Part shown: one piece after another, positions 26,941-35,273 of the stretch
How the letters are laid out: each line of letters starts with the position of its first letter
Position numbering within the stretch: position 1 is the stretch's first letter
Origin: Bacteroidales bacterium
Lineage (GTDB): Bacteria > Bacteroidota > Bacteroidia > Bacteroidales > VadinHA17
Assembly: GCA_024762655.1 (NCBI GenBank)
Contig: JANTHB010000012.1
Location: 1 to 52,050, forward strand
Reading direction: 5' to 3'
DNA: 52,050 bases
Notes under the pieces: generated by a model
Told to the model about the DNA's origin: nothing
Database searches by the model: none
The model's input: the letters and a program-made list of their open reading frames with translations, nothing else
Program-made: the position numbers and the translations under genes

Positions 26941-29900
26941 ATGAGACAAATTCGTAGTTCGTTTGTTGTCCTGTTTTGCCTGGTTGTTTTCTCCTTTACG
27001 GTTCCGGCGAAAGGGCAAACATATCATTTCCTGCATTATGGCGTTGAAAACGGATTGCAGAACAGATTTGTCTATACGATCAATGAAGATTCCAACGGGT
27101 TTTTGTGGGTAGGCACAGGCACAGAGTTGGTGAGATTTGACGGGAAAACTTTCCGGAAAGGGTTGTTGCCTGACTCACTGCAACAAAGTTTTGTGACCAC
27201 CAGCCTCAAAGATAAACAGGGAGATTTGTGGTTTGGATTTAATGACGGATATGTGGGGTATTACCGGCAGGGTAAGTTCAGATTTTTTGATGTACCCCGT
27301 TTTTCGGAAAGCCGCATTTTCGGATTGGCACAGGGCCCCCATGGGGAAATTCTGGTGGCTTCGCAGAATGGGGGTATATTCAGTATTGAAAAGGAAAAGG
27401 AAGATCCTGTACATCCTCTGAATCTCAAAGAAGTCCATCAGATCAGTGCATTGGCAGTTTCAGGAAACTATTTGTTTATCGGTACTTTTGACGGTTTATA
27501 TGTTTACCGTTCTAATCCCGGGGGAACACTTCCCGTACTGGTAAAAAAAGTGCCGGAAATTTCGACACGCGTGCAGGCCCTCTTTCCCGGTGAACATGAT
27601 GTCCTGATTGGAACCCTAGATGCCGGAGTTTACCGTTTAAAGCTGGGGGATAAGCTGACTACGGAAAACGTCGGGAAAGTATGGGGCATGGAGGAGGCCA
27701 ATGTTACGGACATCCTCCGGGATTCGCGGGGGGATTACTGGTTTGCGACCTTTGGAAAAGGGGTGGTCAGAATTCATTTATCCCCTACGGGATTTGTCAG
27801 GGAAGACTACAATGAAACAACGGGACTGGACGCGCAAAACATTCAATGTGTTTATGAGGATTTTGAGAAAAACATCTGGATAGGGACCTATGGAAAGGGG
27901 CTGGTGTTATTCCCGGATGATGCTTTATTGTTATTCCATTTCAAAGGCGGGGTGCCCGGAAACAATGTTACGGCTGTGACCGCTTATGACAAAAGAGTGG
28001 TTCTGGGAGGAGAGAAAGGGATCCTGATACAGAACCCGCTGAAGAGTGGAAAAGGCAAAATGCTGACAAAAGCAAACGGACTCCCGGGAACGAACATCAA
28101 CGCTCTTTTTGCCGATCCCAAAGGAAACCTTTGGATAGGTACCCGTGGGTCCGGAATTTACCTTTATCGCAAGTCAGGACAAAGAGCATCTCCCTTGTTT
28201 CAATCGGGGAATAAGCTGGAAAATACGATCCACACCATCACCGGTAATGACACCCATGTATGGGTAGGAACAGCCAGTGGCGTGATGGTGTTCGATATGC
28301 AGGGGCATCTGCTGAAAAAACTTTCCACCTATGAAGGGCTGCCCTATAACAACATAAACCAGATTTATCTGGATAAAGACCATGAGGCCTGGCTGGCTAC
28401 CATGTCGGATGGGTTGTATGCCATCAGCCTGGATAATGGTGTATCCAGAAAATATAAACTGCCCGAAACGGTTGCCCGTTTGCAGATGAAATCCATCGTC
28501 CGGGATCTTTCCGGAGGCTTCTGGGTAGGAACTTACGGGAATGGGGTATTCAACATTACAAAGGATACGATCCTGAACTATAATGAAAATTCAGGCATGA
28601 TCTCAAATTATTGTTATAGCTTAACGGTGGATTCTTCCGGATGTGTTTGGGTGGGTCATAGCTCGGGAATAAGCAGGATCTATCCGGAGAAGAAAAAGGT
28701 CAGAACCTATTCACACAAACAGGGTATCGTTGCCGAATGCAATTTGAATGCCGCCTATACCGACCAACAGGGGCGAGTCTGGTTCGGGACCTCCAACGGA
28801 GTGATCCGGTTTGACCCTTCCCGTGAAAAACCGGATACCATCCCTCCCAAAACAAATATCCTCTCTCTTACTTTCTCAGACAAACAAATTCCGGTACAGA
28901 AAAAGATTGTCATGCCTTACGGCCGCTACCGGGTGAGAATTGATTTTATTGGAATAAGCTACAGGGATCCGCAGGAGGTTATGTACCAGTATAAACTGGA
29001 AAACTACGACGATAACTGGTCGGATCTCTCTTCCAATACCACCGCTTATTACGGACGTCTGGAAGATGGGAAATACAGATTTGTTGTTCAGGCATACAAT
29101 AGTGCCGGTTATACTACTCGGGAGCCGGTAAGCGTCTGGATCATTATAAAACATCCTTTCTGGAAGACGTGGTGGTTTTTCCTGCTCGCTGTGCTTGCCC
29201 TGGTGACCACCGTATATATTATCATTAAGGTACGCGAGAGGAATCATATCAAAAGAGAAGAGTATCTGGAGAAAGAACTGGAAAAAAGATCCAAAGAAGT
29301 ATTGGAAAAAAATGCCGAACTGGAATTGAAGAACAAGGAAATTACCGATAGCATTAATTATGCCAAACGGATACAGTCCAGTATTCTTCCTCCCATTCAA
29401 AGGCTTAAGGATGTGTTTCCGGACTCCTTTATTTTTTACCTGCCCAGGGATATTGTGAGCGGGGATTTTTATTGGTGGGGTCATGTCGATGCCGACCGTT
29501 ACCTCATCGTATGCGCAGACTCTACCGGACACGGTGTCCCGGGAGCTTTTATGTCGATGATAGGCTCTACATTGATCAAAGACCTTACCCAACAAGGAAG
29601 ATATGAAACACCTTCCCAGTTACTTGCTTTTCTGGATCGTGAGATCACCAGCTCGCTGAACCAAAACCTTGAGTCAGGCAAGTCGGATGACGGGATGGAC
29701 ATTATTGTCCTGGAGGTGAAATTGGGGAATAATCATATTAAATTTGCTTCGGCTATGCGGCCTGTAATTCTTTTTATGGATAATGATATTTATACCCTTC
29801 GCGGAAACCGTAGCGGCGTGGGGGGTGAAATTTTTGAAGAAGAGAAAAAGCTCTTTAGTGACCAGGAGTATGACCTGAAAAAAGGAGATATTATCTATAT

Positions 29901-30099
29901 GTTCTCGGATGGTTATCCGGATCAGTTCGGTGGGCCCAGGGGAAAGAAATTCAAAATGGGTCCCCTCCGCAAATTACTTGAAGATATTCATCATCTGCCC
30001 ATGGATGAACAATATGAAATAGTGAGGAAAACCTTTGAAGAGTGGAAGGGTGATAACATGCAGGTGGATGATGTCCTGTTCATGGGGCTGAGGTTTTAG
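26941..30099 (+). CDS. Periplasmic two-component-propeller sensor with SpoIIE phosphatase output
   Basis: The 1052-aa membrane receptor has a signal peptide (MRQIRSSFVVLFCLVVFSF) and two stacked seven-bladed-type regulator propellers (about 25-640; NEDSNGFLWVGTGT, FADPKGNLWIGTRGSGI). A Y_Y_Y domain (about 670-735), one TM helix (about 741-762), a cytoplasmic coiled coil and a PP2C SpoIIE domain (about 830-1052) follow. Metal-binding acidic residues are visible in SGDFYWW, ADSTGHGVPGAF, SDGYPDQ and DDVLF. Such receptors usually end in histidine kinases; here the output is a Ser/Thr phosphatase, normally acting on anti-sigma antagonists. The ATG at 26941 is preferred over a TTG directly before it. 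Its stop interlocks with that of the convergent LuxR-type gene. Confidence 0.9.
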   Translation: MRQIRSSFVVLFCLVVFSFTVPAKGQTYHFLHYGVENGLQNRFVYTINEDSNGFLWVGTGTELVRFDGKTFRKGLLPDSLQQSFVTTSLKDKQGDLWFGFNDGYVGYYRQGKFRFFDVPRFSESRIFGLAQGPHGEILVASQNGGIFSIEKEKEDPVHPLNLKEVHQISALAVSGNYLFIGTFDGLYVYRSNPGGTLPVLVKKVPEISTRVQALFPGEHDVLIGTLDAGVYRLKLGDKLTTENVGKVWGMEEANVTDILRDSRGDYWFATFGKGVVRIHLSPTGFVREDYNETTGLDAQNIQCVYEDFEKNIWIGTYGKGLVLFPDDALLLFHFKGGVPGNNVTAVTAYDKRVVLGGEKGILIQNPLKSGKGKMLTKANGLPGTNINALFADPKGNLWIGTRGSGIYLYRKSGQRASPLFQSGNKLENTIHTITGNDTHVWVGTASGVMVFDMQGHLLKKLSTYEGLPYNNINQIYLDKDHEAWLATMSDGLYAISLDNGVSRKYKLPETVARLQMKSIVRDLSGGFWVGTYGNGVFNITKDTILNYNENSGMISNYCYSLTVDSSGCVWVGHSSGISRIYPEKKKVRTYSHKQGIVAECNLNAAYTDQQGRVWFGTSNGVIRFDPSREKPDTIPPKTNILSLTFSDKQIPVQKKIVMPYGRYRVRIDFIGISYRDPQEVMYQYKLENYDDNWSDLSSNTTAYYGRLEDGKYRFVVQAYNSAGYTTREPVSVWIIIKHPFWKTWWFFLLAVLALVTTVYIIIKVRERNHIKREEYLEKELEKRSKEVLEKNAELELKNKEITDSINYAKRIQSSILPPIQRLKDVFPDSFIFYLPRDIVSGDFYWWGHVDADRYLIVCADSTGHGVPGAFMSMIGSTLIKDLTQQGRYETPSQLLAFLDREITSSLNQNLESGKSDDGMDIIVLEVKLGNNHIKFASAMRPVILFMDNDIYTLRGNRSGVGGEIFEEEKKLFSDQEYDLKKGDIIYMFSDGYPDQFGGPRGKKFKMGPLRKLLEDIHHLPMDEQYEIVRKTFEEWKGDNMQVDDVLFMGLRF

Positions 30100-30689
30100 C
30101 CCACATTGTTCATGTCAATGAGTTGATTCAGAATAGCGTATACCGTCAGGCCGGAGACGGTTTTTATCCCCAGTTTTCGGGTGATGTTTTTTCGGTGAGT
30201 AATCACCGTATGCATGCTGATAAACAGTTTTTCGGCGATCTCCTTGTTTGTATAACCCAGCGCCACAAATCTCAGAATGCTTTTTTCCCGTTCACTGAGT
30301 TTTTCTTCCCTGACAGGGGCCCTGTCCGGGGGAAAGCTGTTTTTCGTAATTTCCGCGAGAGCATGCAATATCTCACTTTTGGACTGGGATAGATCAAGAA
30401 AATGCCGGAAAATACCGGAAGACACAAGATCCTTATCTTTCCGGTGATGGATCAGGGCAATCAACACAGGCCATACCCCTTCATTGCCGGAACGGATCTG
30501 TTTATATAAATCCTTGACGTCCGGAAGATCTGTGTCCACGAAAATATAGTCGGCGTTGCTTTTTTCTATTTGGGATAGATCTTCGGAATAATGTATTTTC
30601 CCGGTAACGTACATTTCTTCCAGCAAAAACCGGATACCGGTTTTATAAACAAAAGATTCGGTTATGATTAAAAAATTAATTTTTCTCAT
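30096..30689 (-). CDS. LuxR-type response regulator with atypical receiver
   Basis: The 197-aa DNA-binding regulator has a C-terminal LuxR/GerE helix-turn-helix (about 131-195: LSEREKSILRFVALGYTNKEIAEKLFIS, a full match in pattern). The N-terminal ~120 residues have receiver-like alternation (FLIITESF, YIFVDTDLPD with D52/D54), but the usual acidic pair at the first strand is replaced by ITES. Phosphorylation is therefore uncertain. The gene lies 12 bp after the hemerythrin-like gene on the same strand, a pairing seen in other Bacteroidota, and probably responds together with it to oxygen, NO or redox stress (inference). Confidence 0.85.
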   Translation of the reverse strand: MRKINFLIITESFVYKTGIRFLLEEMYVTGKIHYSEDLSQIEKSNADYIFVDTDLPDVKDLYKQIRSGNEGVWPVLIALIHHRKDKDLVSSGIFRHFLDLSQSKSEILHALAEITKNSFPPDRAPVREEKLSEREKSILRFVALGYTNKEIAEKLFISMHTVITHRKNITRKLGIKTVSGLTVYAILNQLIDMNNVG

Positions 30690-30701
30690 CCTGAAACCGG
30701 G

Positions 30702-31436
30702 TTATTGGCGGCTGTTATTACGTCCGATGACTTTTTCCATCATAGCCACTTTCGGAACAAATACCTTTTCTTCTATGCGACTGTGGTCATTCATGTCTTT
30801 TTCCAGATTGAACAACAGCACGATGACCTGGTAGCAAAGTCTCGGGTTTTTTGGGGGTGGAAGATATTTAATGATAATGTTTTTCAGGTCGAATAGTTTT
30901 TCTTCTATATCATCATGTTCCTGCAGGTAGCGGGAGATCGTGTAGTCCCTGAATGTATCCGGCAAGGTCTCTGCAGGTTTTTTTTGCAGATAACATTGCT
31001 CTATCTCGAGAGCATATGGAAATACTTGTTCGTCTTCTCTTTTAATGTGGGCGATCAGCTCATCCTTATATTCTTGAAAAAAGGTATTCAGCAGGAAGTT
31101 GTGTTCTTTGTCTTCATAGCAGATCCCTTCCCTGCCTGAAATGACCCTTTCTATTTCGGGAATGGTTATTTCCAGGTATTCATGGTGCGTTTTGGTTAGA
31201 TAATCAACGATCAGCCGGATCGGGAAACTCTTTAGCTGCTCTCTGGGGAAGTAATCATGGTCCAGAAAAGAATTAACGATTTCCAGAAAGAACTGCAGGT
31301 CAATCTTCTTTTCTTCACAAACCTCTCTGATCGTCTTGTCTCCGAAGCCCAGGGAGATTCCAAAACGGGAAAAAACAGAAATGAGGACATAGTTCTTATG
31401 TACAAGATCGACCATTTTGTTATTTTCGGTTATCAT
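30702..31436 (-). CDS. Hemerythrin-like protein related to RIC/ScdA
   Basis: The product is about 244 aa. An N-terminal module (VHKNYVLISVFSRFGISLGFGDKTIREVCEEKKID) aligns with the ScdA_N/DUF542 domain, but the di-cysteine (CCGG) is replaced by LGFG. The rest is a hemerythrin-type four-helix bundle with His/Glu ligands in KTHHEYL, IAHIKREDEQVFPY, LQEHDDIEE and NDHSRIEEKVFVPKV, suited to a non-haem di-iron centre. RIC proteins repair Fe-S clusters damaged by NO or oxidants. I prefer ATG 31436, where the module starts; a GTG at 31460 overlaps the upstream stop by one base and is possible. Followed by the LuxR-type regulator. Confidence 0.82.
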   Translation of the reverse strand: MITENNKMVDLVHKNYVLISVFSRFGISLGFGDKTIREVCEEKKIDLQFFLEIVNSFLDHDYFPREQLKSFPIRLIVDYLTKTHHEYLEITIPEIERVISGREGICYEDKEHNFLLNTFFQEYKDELIAHIKREDEQVFPYALEIEQCYLQKKPAETLPDTFRDYTISRYLQEHDDIEEKLFDLKNIIIKYLPPPKNPRLCYQVIVLLFNLEKDMNDHSRIEEKVFVPKVAMMEKVIGRNNSRQ

Positions 31437-31459
31437 AGCTGCAGGTTTAAAAGGAATCA

Positions 31460-31972
31460 CTATTTTTGTAATGGCAGGATCAGGACAGGAGTTTGTTCGG
31501 TGTTGCTTTTATTACCGGCCCGGTCCACGACGTGGAAAGAGTATTGAATGGTATCAAAGGGAAAGTCCCAATAAAAGAAAAGTACCTGAATCTCCCCTTT
31601 CATTGTTTTATCCCTGCCTTTCATGGGGATGTAAGGGATGCGGTAATTCAGGGGGGTCTTGATTTCATCTTCATCTGCTTCGACCATGCCTCCCTCTTTC
31701 ATGTGATATAAAGTGAAAAACAGGTTTGAATTGGTGGTGTCTCCCGGGGTGACCGAATCCAGCTCCTGCAACCCGAGATCTCCGTCTCCGTCAATAAAAG
31801 AAAAAACCAGAGCGCCAACAAGTCCCTGGTTTCCCAGCGGATCCACGGAATCAAATACGGAAAAATCCCTGAAGGTAATTTGCGGCTCCGGTGGATAACT
31901 GACCGTTCTCCTGCAGGCCCAGATCATGGTGAGTAAAAGCAGAGGCACCCATATGTATTTCCTTTTAATCAT
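31460..31972 (-). CDS. Small hypothetical lipoprotein
   Basis: The product is 170 aa from ATG 31972 (or 175 aa from ATG 31987). The signal sequence MIKRKYIWVPLLLLTMIWAC ends in a plausible lipobox with the lipidated cysteine. The mature part contains FSFIDGDGDLGLQ, an acidic loop common in small Bacteroidota lipoproteins, and ends in a beta-rich domain (YSFHVVDRAGNKSN) that looks like an Ig-type fold. I recognise no named function. It lies between der (about 40 bp upstream) and the hemerythrin-like gene on the same strand, and may share their transcript. Confidence 0.75.
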   Translation of the reverse strand: MIKRKYIWVPLLLLTMIWACRRTVSYPPEPQITFRDFSVFDSVDPLGNQGLVGALVFSFIDGDGDLGLQELDSVTPGDTTNSNLFFTLYHMKEGGMVEADEDEIKTPLNYRIPYIPMKGRDKTMKGEIQVLFFYWDFPFDTIQYSFHVVDRAGNKSNTEQTPVLILPLQK

Positions 31973-32012
31973 GAGAAAATTGTTCATAGATATAACTCAA
32001 AAAAAGTGCCAT

Positions 32013-33317
32013 TTATTTCTTGCGGAAAAATATTTTAACAGGAACTCCGTGGAAATCAAAGTTTTTTCTCAATTGGTTTTCCAGATATCTCTTATATGGG
32101 TCCTTAACATACTGGGGCAGATTACAGAAGAAAGCAAAAGCCGGTGTTTTTGTGGGTAGTTGTGTGACATATTTTATTTTAATGTATTTGCCTTTTACCG
32201 AAGGAGGGGGGAATGCTTCAATGAACGGTAACATCACGTCGTTCAGCCGGGATGTCGGGATTCTCCGTTGCTTGTTGCGGTATACTTCCATGCCGGCCTC
32301 CAGCATTTTCAGAACCCTTTGCTGCTCTTTGGCCGAAATAACAATAACAGGCACATCCTGAAAAGGCATGATTTTTTCTTTGATCCGGGCTTTGAATTCT
32401 TCCATGGTATTGGTTTCTTTGGCGATCAGATCCCATTTGTTCACTACGATAACCACCCCTTTGGCGTTTTTCTGGATAAGCCTGAAAATATTCACATCCT
32501 GGCTTTCCATGCCACGGGTAGCATCAATCAACAGAAAATTGACATCCGAGTATTCAATGGCTCGTATCGCCCGCATCACAGAGTAAAATTCGAGGTCTTC
32601 GGAAACCTTTGTTTTCTTTCTGATACCGGCAGTGTCCACAAGGTAAAAATTATGATTAAACCGGGTATAGTGAATATGAACCGTATCGCGTGTCGTGCCT
32701 GACACCGGGGATACGATCTGCCGTTCTTCTCCCAGCAGGGTATTGACCAGGGTGGATTTGCCCACGTTGGTGCGACCTACTACAGCAAAACGCGGGATAT
32801 CTTCTTGAGGCAGGACGGTCGGCTTGTCAAAGGAATTGACTACCTCATCGAGTAAATCGCCGGTACCGCTTCCGTTGATCGAAGAGACCGGATAGATCTC
32901 TTTAAATCCCAGTTTGTAAAAGACGTCTGCCTCGTAACTTCTTTGTGTATTATCCACTTTATTGACCACCATAAAAACTTTCTTATTGCTTTTTTGCAAA
33001 ATCCGGGCCACTGCCTCATCCAGGTCGGTGATGCCGCTTTCCACATCCGTGACAAAAATGATCACATCCGCTTCTTCAATGGCCATAAAAACCTGCTTGC
33101 GGATTTCGTCCTCAAAGATCCCTTCCGGTTTTGTAACATATCCTCCTGTATCGACAACCGAGAAAGTGATGCCGTTCCAGGTGCAATGGCCGTAGATGCG
33201 ATCGCGGGTAACCCCTGAATATTCGTCTACGATGGCCTGGCGGCTTTCCGTGAGCCGGTTGAATAAGGTCGACTTGCCTACATTAGGCCTTCCTACTATT
33301 GCCGCTATATTTCCCAT
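32013..33317 (-). CDS. der: Ribosome-associated GTPase Der (EngA)
   Basis: The 434-aa double-GTPase is needed for 50S ribosome maturation. Two G domains are visible, each with its P-loop (GRPNVGKST at the start; GRTNVGKST about residue 182), the DTAG/DTGG switch II motif and NKxD (NKVD, NKWD). A C-terminal KH-like domain (about 350-434) ends in VKIFFRKK. Normal family length. Nine bp downstream of era, so the two GTPase genes are very likely one operon. Confidence 0.98.
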   Translation of the reverse strand: MGNIAAIVGRPNVGKSTLFNRLTESRQAIVDEYSGVTRDRIYGHCTWNGITFSVVDTGGYVTKPEGIFEDEIRKQVFMAIEEADVIIFVTDVESGITDLDEAVARILQKSNKKVFMVVNKVDNTQRSYEADVFYKLGFKEIYPVSSINGSGTGDLLDEVVNSFDKPTVLPQEDIPRFAVVGRTNVGKSTLVNTLLGEERQIVSPVSGTTRDTVHIHYTRFNHNFYLVDTAGIRKKTKVSEDLEFYSVMRAIRAIEYSDVNFLLIDATRGMESQDVNIFRLIQKNAKGVVIVVNKWDLIAKETNTMEEFKARIKEKIMPFQDVPVIVISAKEQQRVLKMLEAGMEVYRNKQRRIPTSRLNDVMLPFIEAFPPPSVKGKYIKIKYVTQLPTKTPAFAFFCNLPQYVKDPYKRYLENQLRKNFDFHGVPVKIFFRKK

Positions 33318-33326
33318 ACGTTGCGC

Positions 33327-34205
33327 TTATCTGTATCCAAGGTTCCTCAATATTCTTTCTTTATCCCGCCAGTCCTTTTTTACCTTCACAAAAAGTTCGA
33401 GAAAAATCTTTTTATTAAAAAAGTCTTCCATTTCTTTCCGGGCCGCCGTTCCTACTTTTTTCAGGGCTTTCCCCTGATGGCCGATCAGAATTCCTTTCTG
33501 GCTGTCCCGCATGACAAAGATCCGGGCGCTTATCCGGATAATTTTTTCTTCTTCCTTAAAGGATTCAACGGCAACTTCTACGGAATAAGGAATCTCCTGT
33601 CTGTAAAAAAGAAGTATTTTTTCACGGACGATTTCCTCTACAAAAAACTTTTCCGGTTTGTCGGTGATCTGGTCTTTGGGGTAAAAAGGAGGGTTTTCGG
33701 GTAGTAGCTCCATAATGCGGGTAAAAAGCTTATCCAGGTTGGCTCCCAGGGTCGCACTGACGGGAAAAATTTCCGCTTCTGGAAATTTCCCGGCCCATTT
33801 CTGAATGAGTATTGCCACAGAAGCAGGATCAGAAAGATCGGTTTTATTGATTACCAAAAGGACAGGAACCCTGATATTTTTTATTTTGTCCGTCAAAGGA
33901 TGATTCTCATCAGGATTTTCATTCACATCTGTTATGTAGAGAATAATATCCGCATCGTCCAAAGCAGTACGGACCGTTTTAACCATGAACTCCTGCAGTT
34001 TGTATTTGGGATTGACCATGCCGGGAGTATCGGAGTAAACGATCTGAAAATCTTCTCCGTTGACGATTCCCAGTAAACGGTGCCTGGTCGTTTGGGCTTT
34101 GGATGTGACAATGGCCAGTTTTCTGCCTACGAGGCGATTCATGAGGGTTGACTTCCCTACATTGGGATTACCTGTTATATTTACAAAACCTGCTTTGTGA
34201 GTCAT
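33327..34205 (-). CDS. era: GTPase Era
   Basis: The 292-aa GTPase binds the 3' end of 16S rRNA and guides 30S maturation. It has the P-loop GNPNVGKST, the Era-type switch region SKAQTTRHRLLGI, DTPG, NKTD, and a C-terminal KH domain (about 200-292) with LIGHQGKALKKVGTAARKEME. It has its own -7 box (34228-34235) in the 52-bp gap after the rluB-like gene, and der follows after 9 bp. Confidence 0.98.
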   Translation of the reverse strand: MTHKAGFVNITGNPNVGKSTLMNRLVGRKLAIVTSKAQTTRHRLLGIVNGEDFQIVYSDTPGMVNPKYKLQEFMVKTVRTALDDADIILYITDVNENPDENHPLTDKIKNIRVPVLLVINKTDLSDPASVAILIQKWAGKFPEAEIFPVSATLGANLDKLFTRIMELLPENPPFYPKDQITDKPEKFFVEEIVREKILLFYRQEIPYSVEVAVESFKEEEKIIRISARIFVMRDSQKGILIGHQGKALKKVGTAARKEMEDFFNKKIFLELFVKVKKDWRDKERILRNLGYR

Positions 34206-34227
34206 ATTGAGGGGATGAGTTCCGTGA

Positions 34228-34235
34228 CAAAGATA
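34228..34235 (-). promoter_or_regulatory. -7 box of the era-der promoter
   Basis: The minus strand reads TATCTTTG, an exact TAnnTTTG match, 22 nt before the era ATG. The nearest TTG upstream is only 13 nt away, so the -33 element is weak. Confidence 0.55.
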
Positions 34236-34257
34236 GAAAACTTTCGTGCAATGATGA

Positions 34258-35061
34258 TCAGAACAGTTTTCGGTGTAACATGCTTATTTCCTTGTCGGTC
34301 AGGTAGCGCCACTTTCCCCGGGTCAGTCCTTTCTTGGTGAGTCCAGCAAAAGAAACGCGGTCCAGACGTTGTACCTTGTAGCCCAGTTTCTCGAACATCC
34401 GGCGCACCACTCTGTTTTGTCCGGAGTGAATCTCCAGGCCGATCACTCTTTTGTCTCCGGGGTCAACATAGGAAGCCGCATCGGCAGAGACCGTGCCCTC
34501 TTCAAGGGGGATTCCTTCTACCAGTTGCTGCAGGTCATTACGGGTTACCTCGCGGAGGAGGGTCACCTCATATACCTTGCGATGCTGGTATCTGGGATGC
34601 ATAAGTTTTTCTGCCAGGTCCCCGTCATTGGTAAGCAATAAAACACCGGTGGTGTTTCTGTCAAGCCGGCCTACCGGAAACAGCCTGGTCTTGTCAGGTA
34701 GTCGTATCAGATCCATTACCGTTTTTCTGCCTTCCGGATCTTTTACGGTGGTGATGGTGTCTTTGGGTTTGTTGAGGAGAATATAAATTTTTTTCTCCGG
34801 TATGATTTTCTGCCCGCGGACGCTCACATCCGCTGCAGGAGACACCTTGATGCCCATTTCCCTAACCTCTTCGCCGTTTACGGAAACCCATCCCTTTTTT
34901 ATATATTCATCCGCCTGGCGCCTAGAGCAAATCCCACTGCGGGATAGATACTGGTTTAGCCGAAGAGAAGGCTCTTCCGAGGCATTGATTTTCTGTTTGT
35001 GTTTTTTTGAGAGACTTTTCCGGGAACCCGGTTTTTTCCTTTTCTCAGAATTGTGGTTCAT
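34258..35061 (-). CDS. Pseudouridine synthase of the RluB/RsuA family
   Basis: The 267-aa RNA-modifying enzyme has a basic low-complexity N-terminus (EKRKKPGSRKSLSKKHKQK), then an S4 RNA-binding domain (LRLNQYLSRSGICSRRQADEYIKKG) and the RsuA/RluB catalytic domain. The catalytic aspartate lies in GRLDRNTTGVLLLTNDGDL. The best match is RluB (23S U2605), but RluE/RsuA-type targets cannot be excluded. ATG 35061 is used, because a TTG further upstream (35082) lies inside a perfect -7 box (35080-35087). Divergent from glmM. Confidence 0.9.
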   Translation of the reverse strand: MNHNSEKRKKPGSRKSLSKKHKQKINASEEPSLRLNQYLSRSGICSRRQADEYIKKGWVSVNGEEVREMGIKVSPAADVSVRGQKIIPEKKIYILLNKPKDTITTVKDPEGRKTVMDLIRLPDKTRLFPVGRLDRNTTGVLLLTNDGDLAEKLMHPRYQHRKVYEVTLLREVTRNDLQQLVEGIPLEEGTVSADAASYVDPGDKRVIGLEIHSGQNRVVRRMFEKLGYKVQRLDRVSFAGLTKKGLTRGKWRYLTDKEISMLHRKLF

Positions 35062-35079
35062 GTTGAATACATTCAGGGA

Positions 35080-35124
35080 CAAAATTAATCAATTTAAACA
35101 AGAAATACTGTATAAACAAATATA
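35080..35124 (-). promoter_or_regulatory. Two -7 boxes for the rluB-like gene
   Basis: On the minus strand TAATTTTG (35080-35087) and TATATTTG (35117-35124) both match TAnnTTTG exactly. The nearer box would start transcription near 35073, 12 nt before the ATG; the farther gives a leader of about 49 nt. Confidence 0.5.
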
Positions 35125-35246
35125 GTTCATTAAAAAGAGCCAGCCATGAGCCGTACAATGGTTTTTTTTGTACTTTTATATTGCATTGTGGAGGGGCGTT
35201 CTTAAAGGGGAGGATGTCTTAAGTCTTTATCCTATTTCTGCCCATT

Positions 35247-35256
35247 TTGTCAACAA
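35247..35256. promoter_or_regulatory. TTGTCAACAA site upstream of glmM
   Basis: This 10-mer, preceded by an extra T as at namZ, also occurs at 5489-5498 upstream of namZ at almost the same distance from the start codon (17 versus 20 nt). Both genes act on peptidoglycan amino sugars. A shared regulator is possible but unproven. Confidence 0.35.
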
Positions 35257-35273
35257 GTTATAAAACTCTAAGA

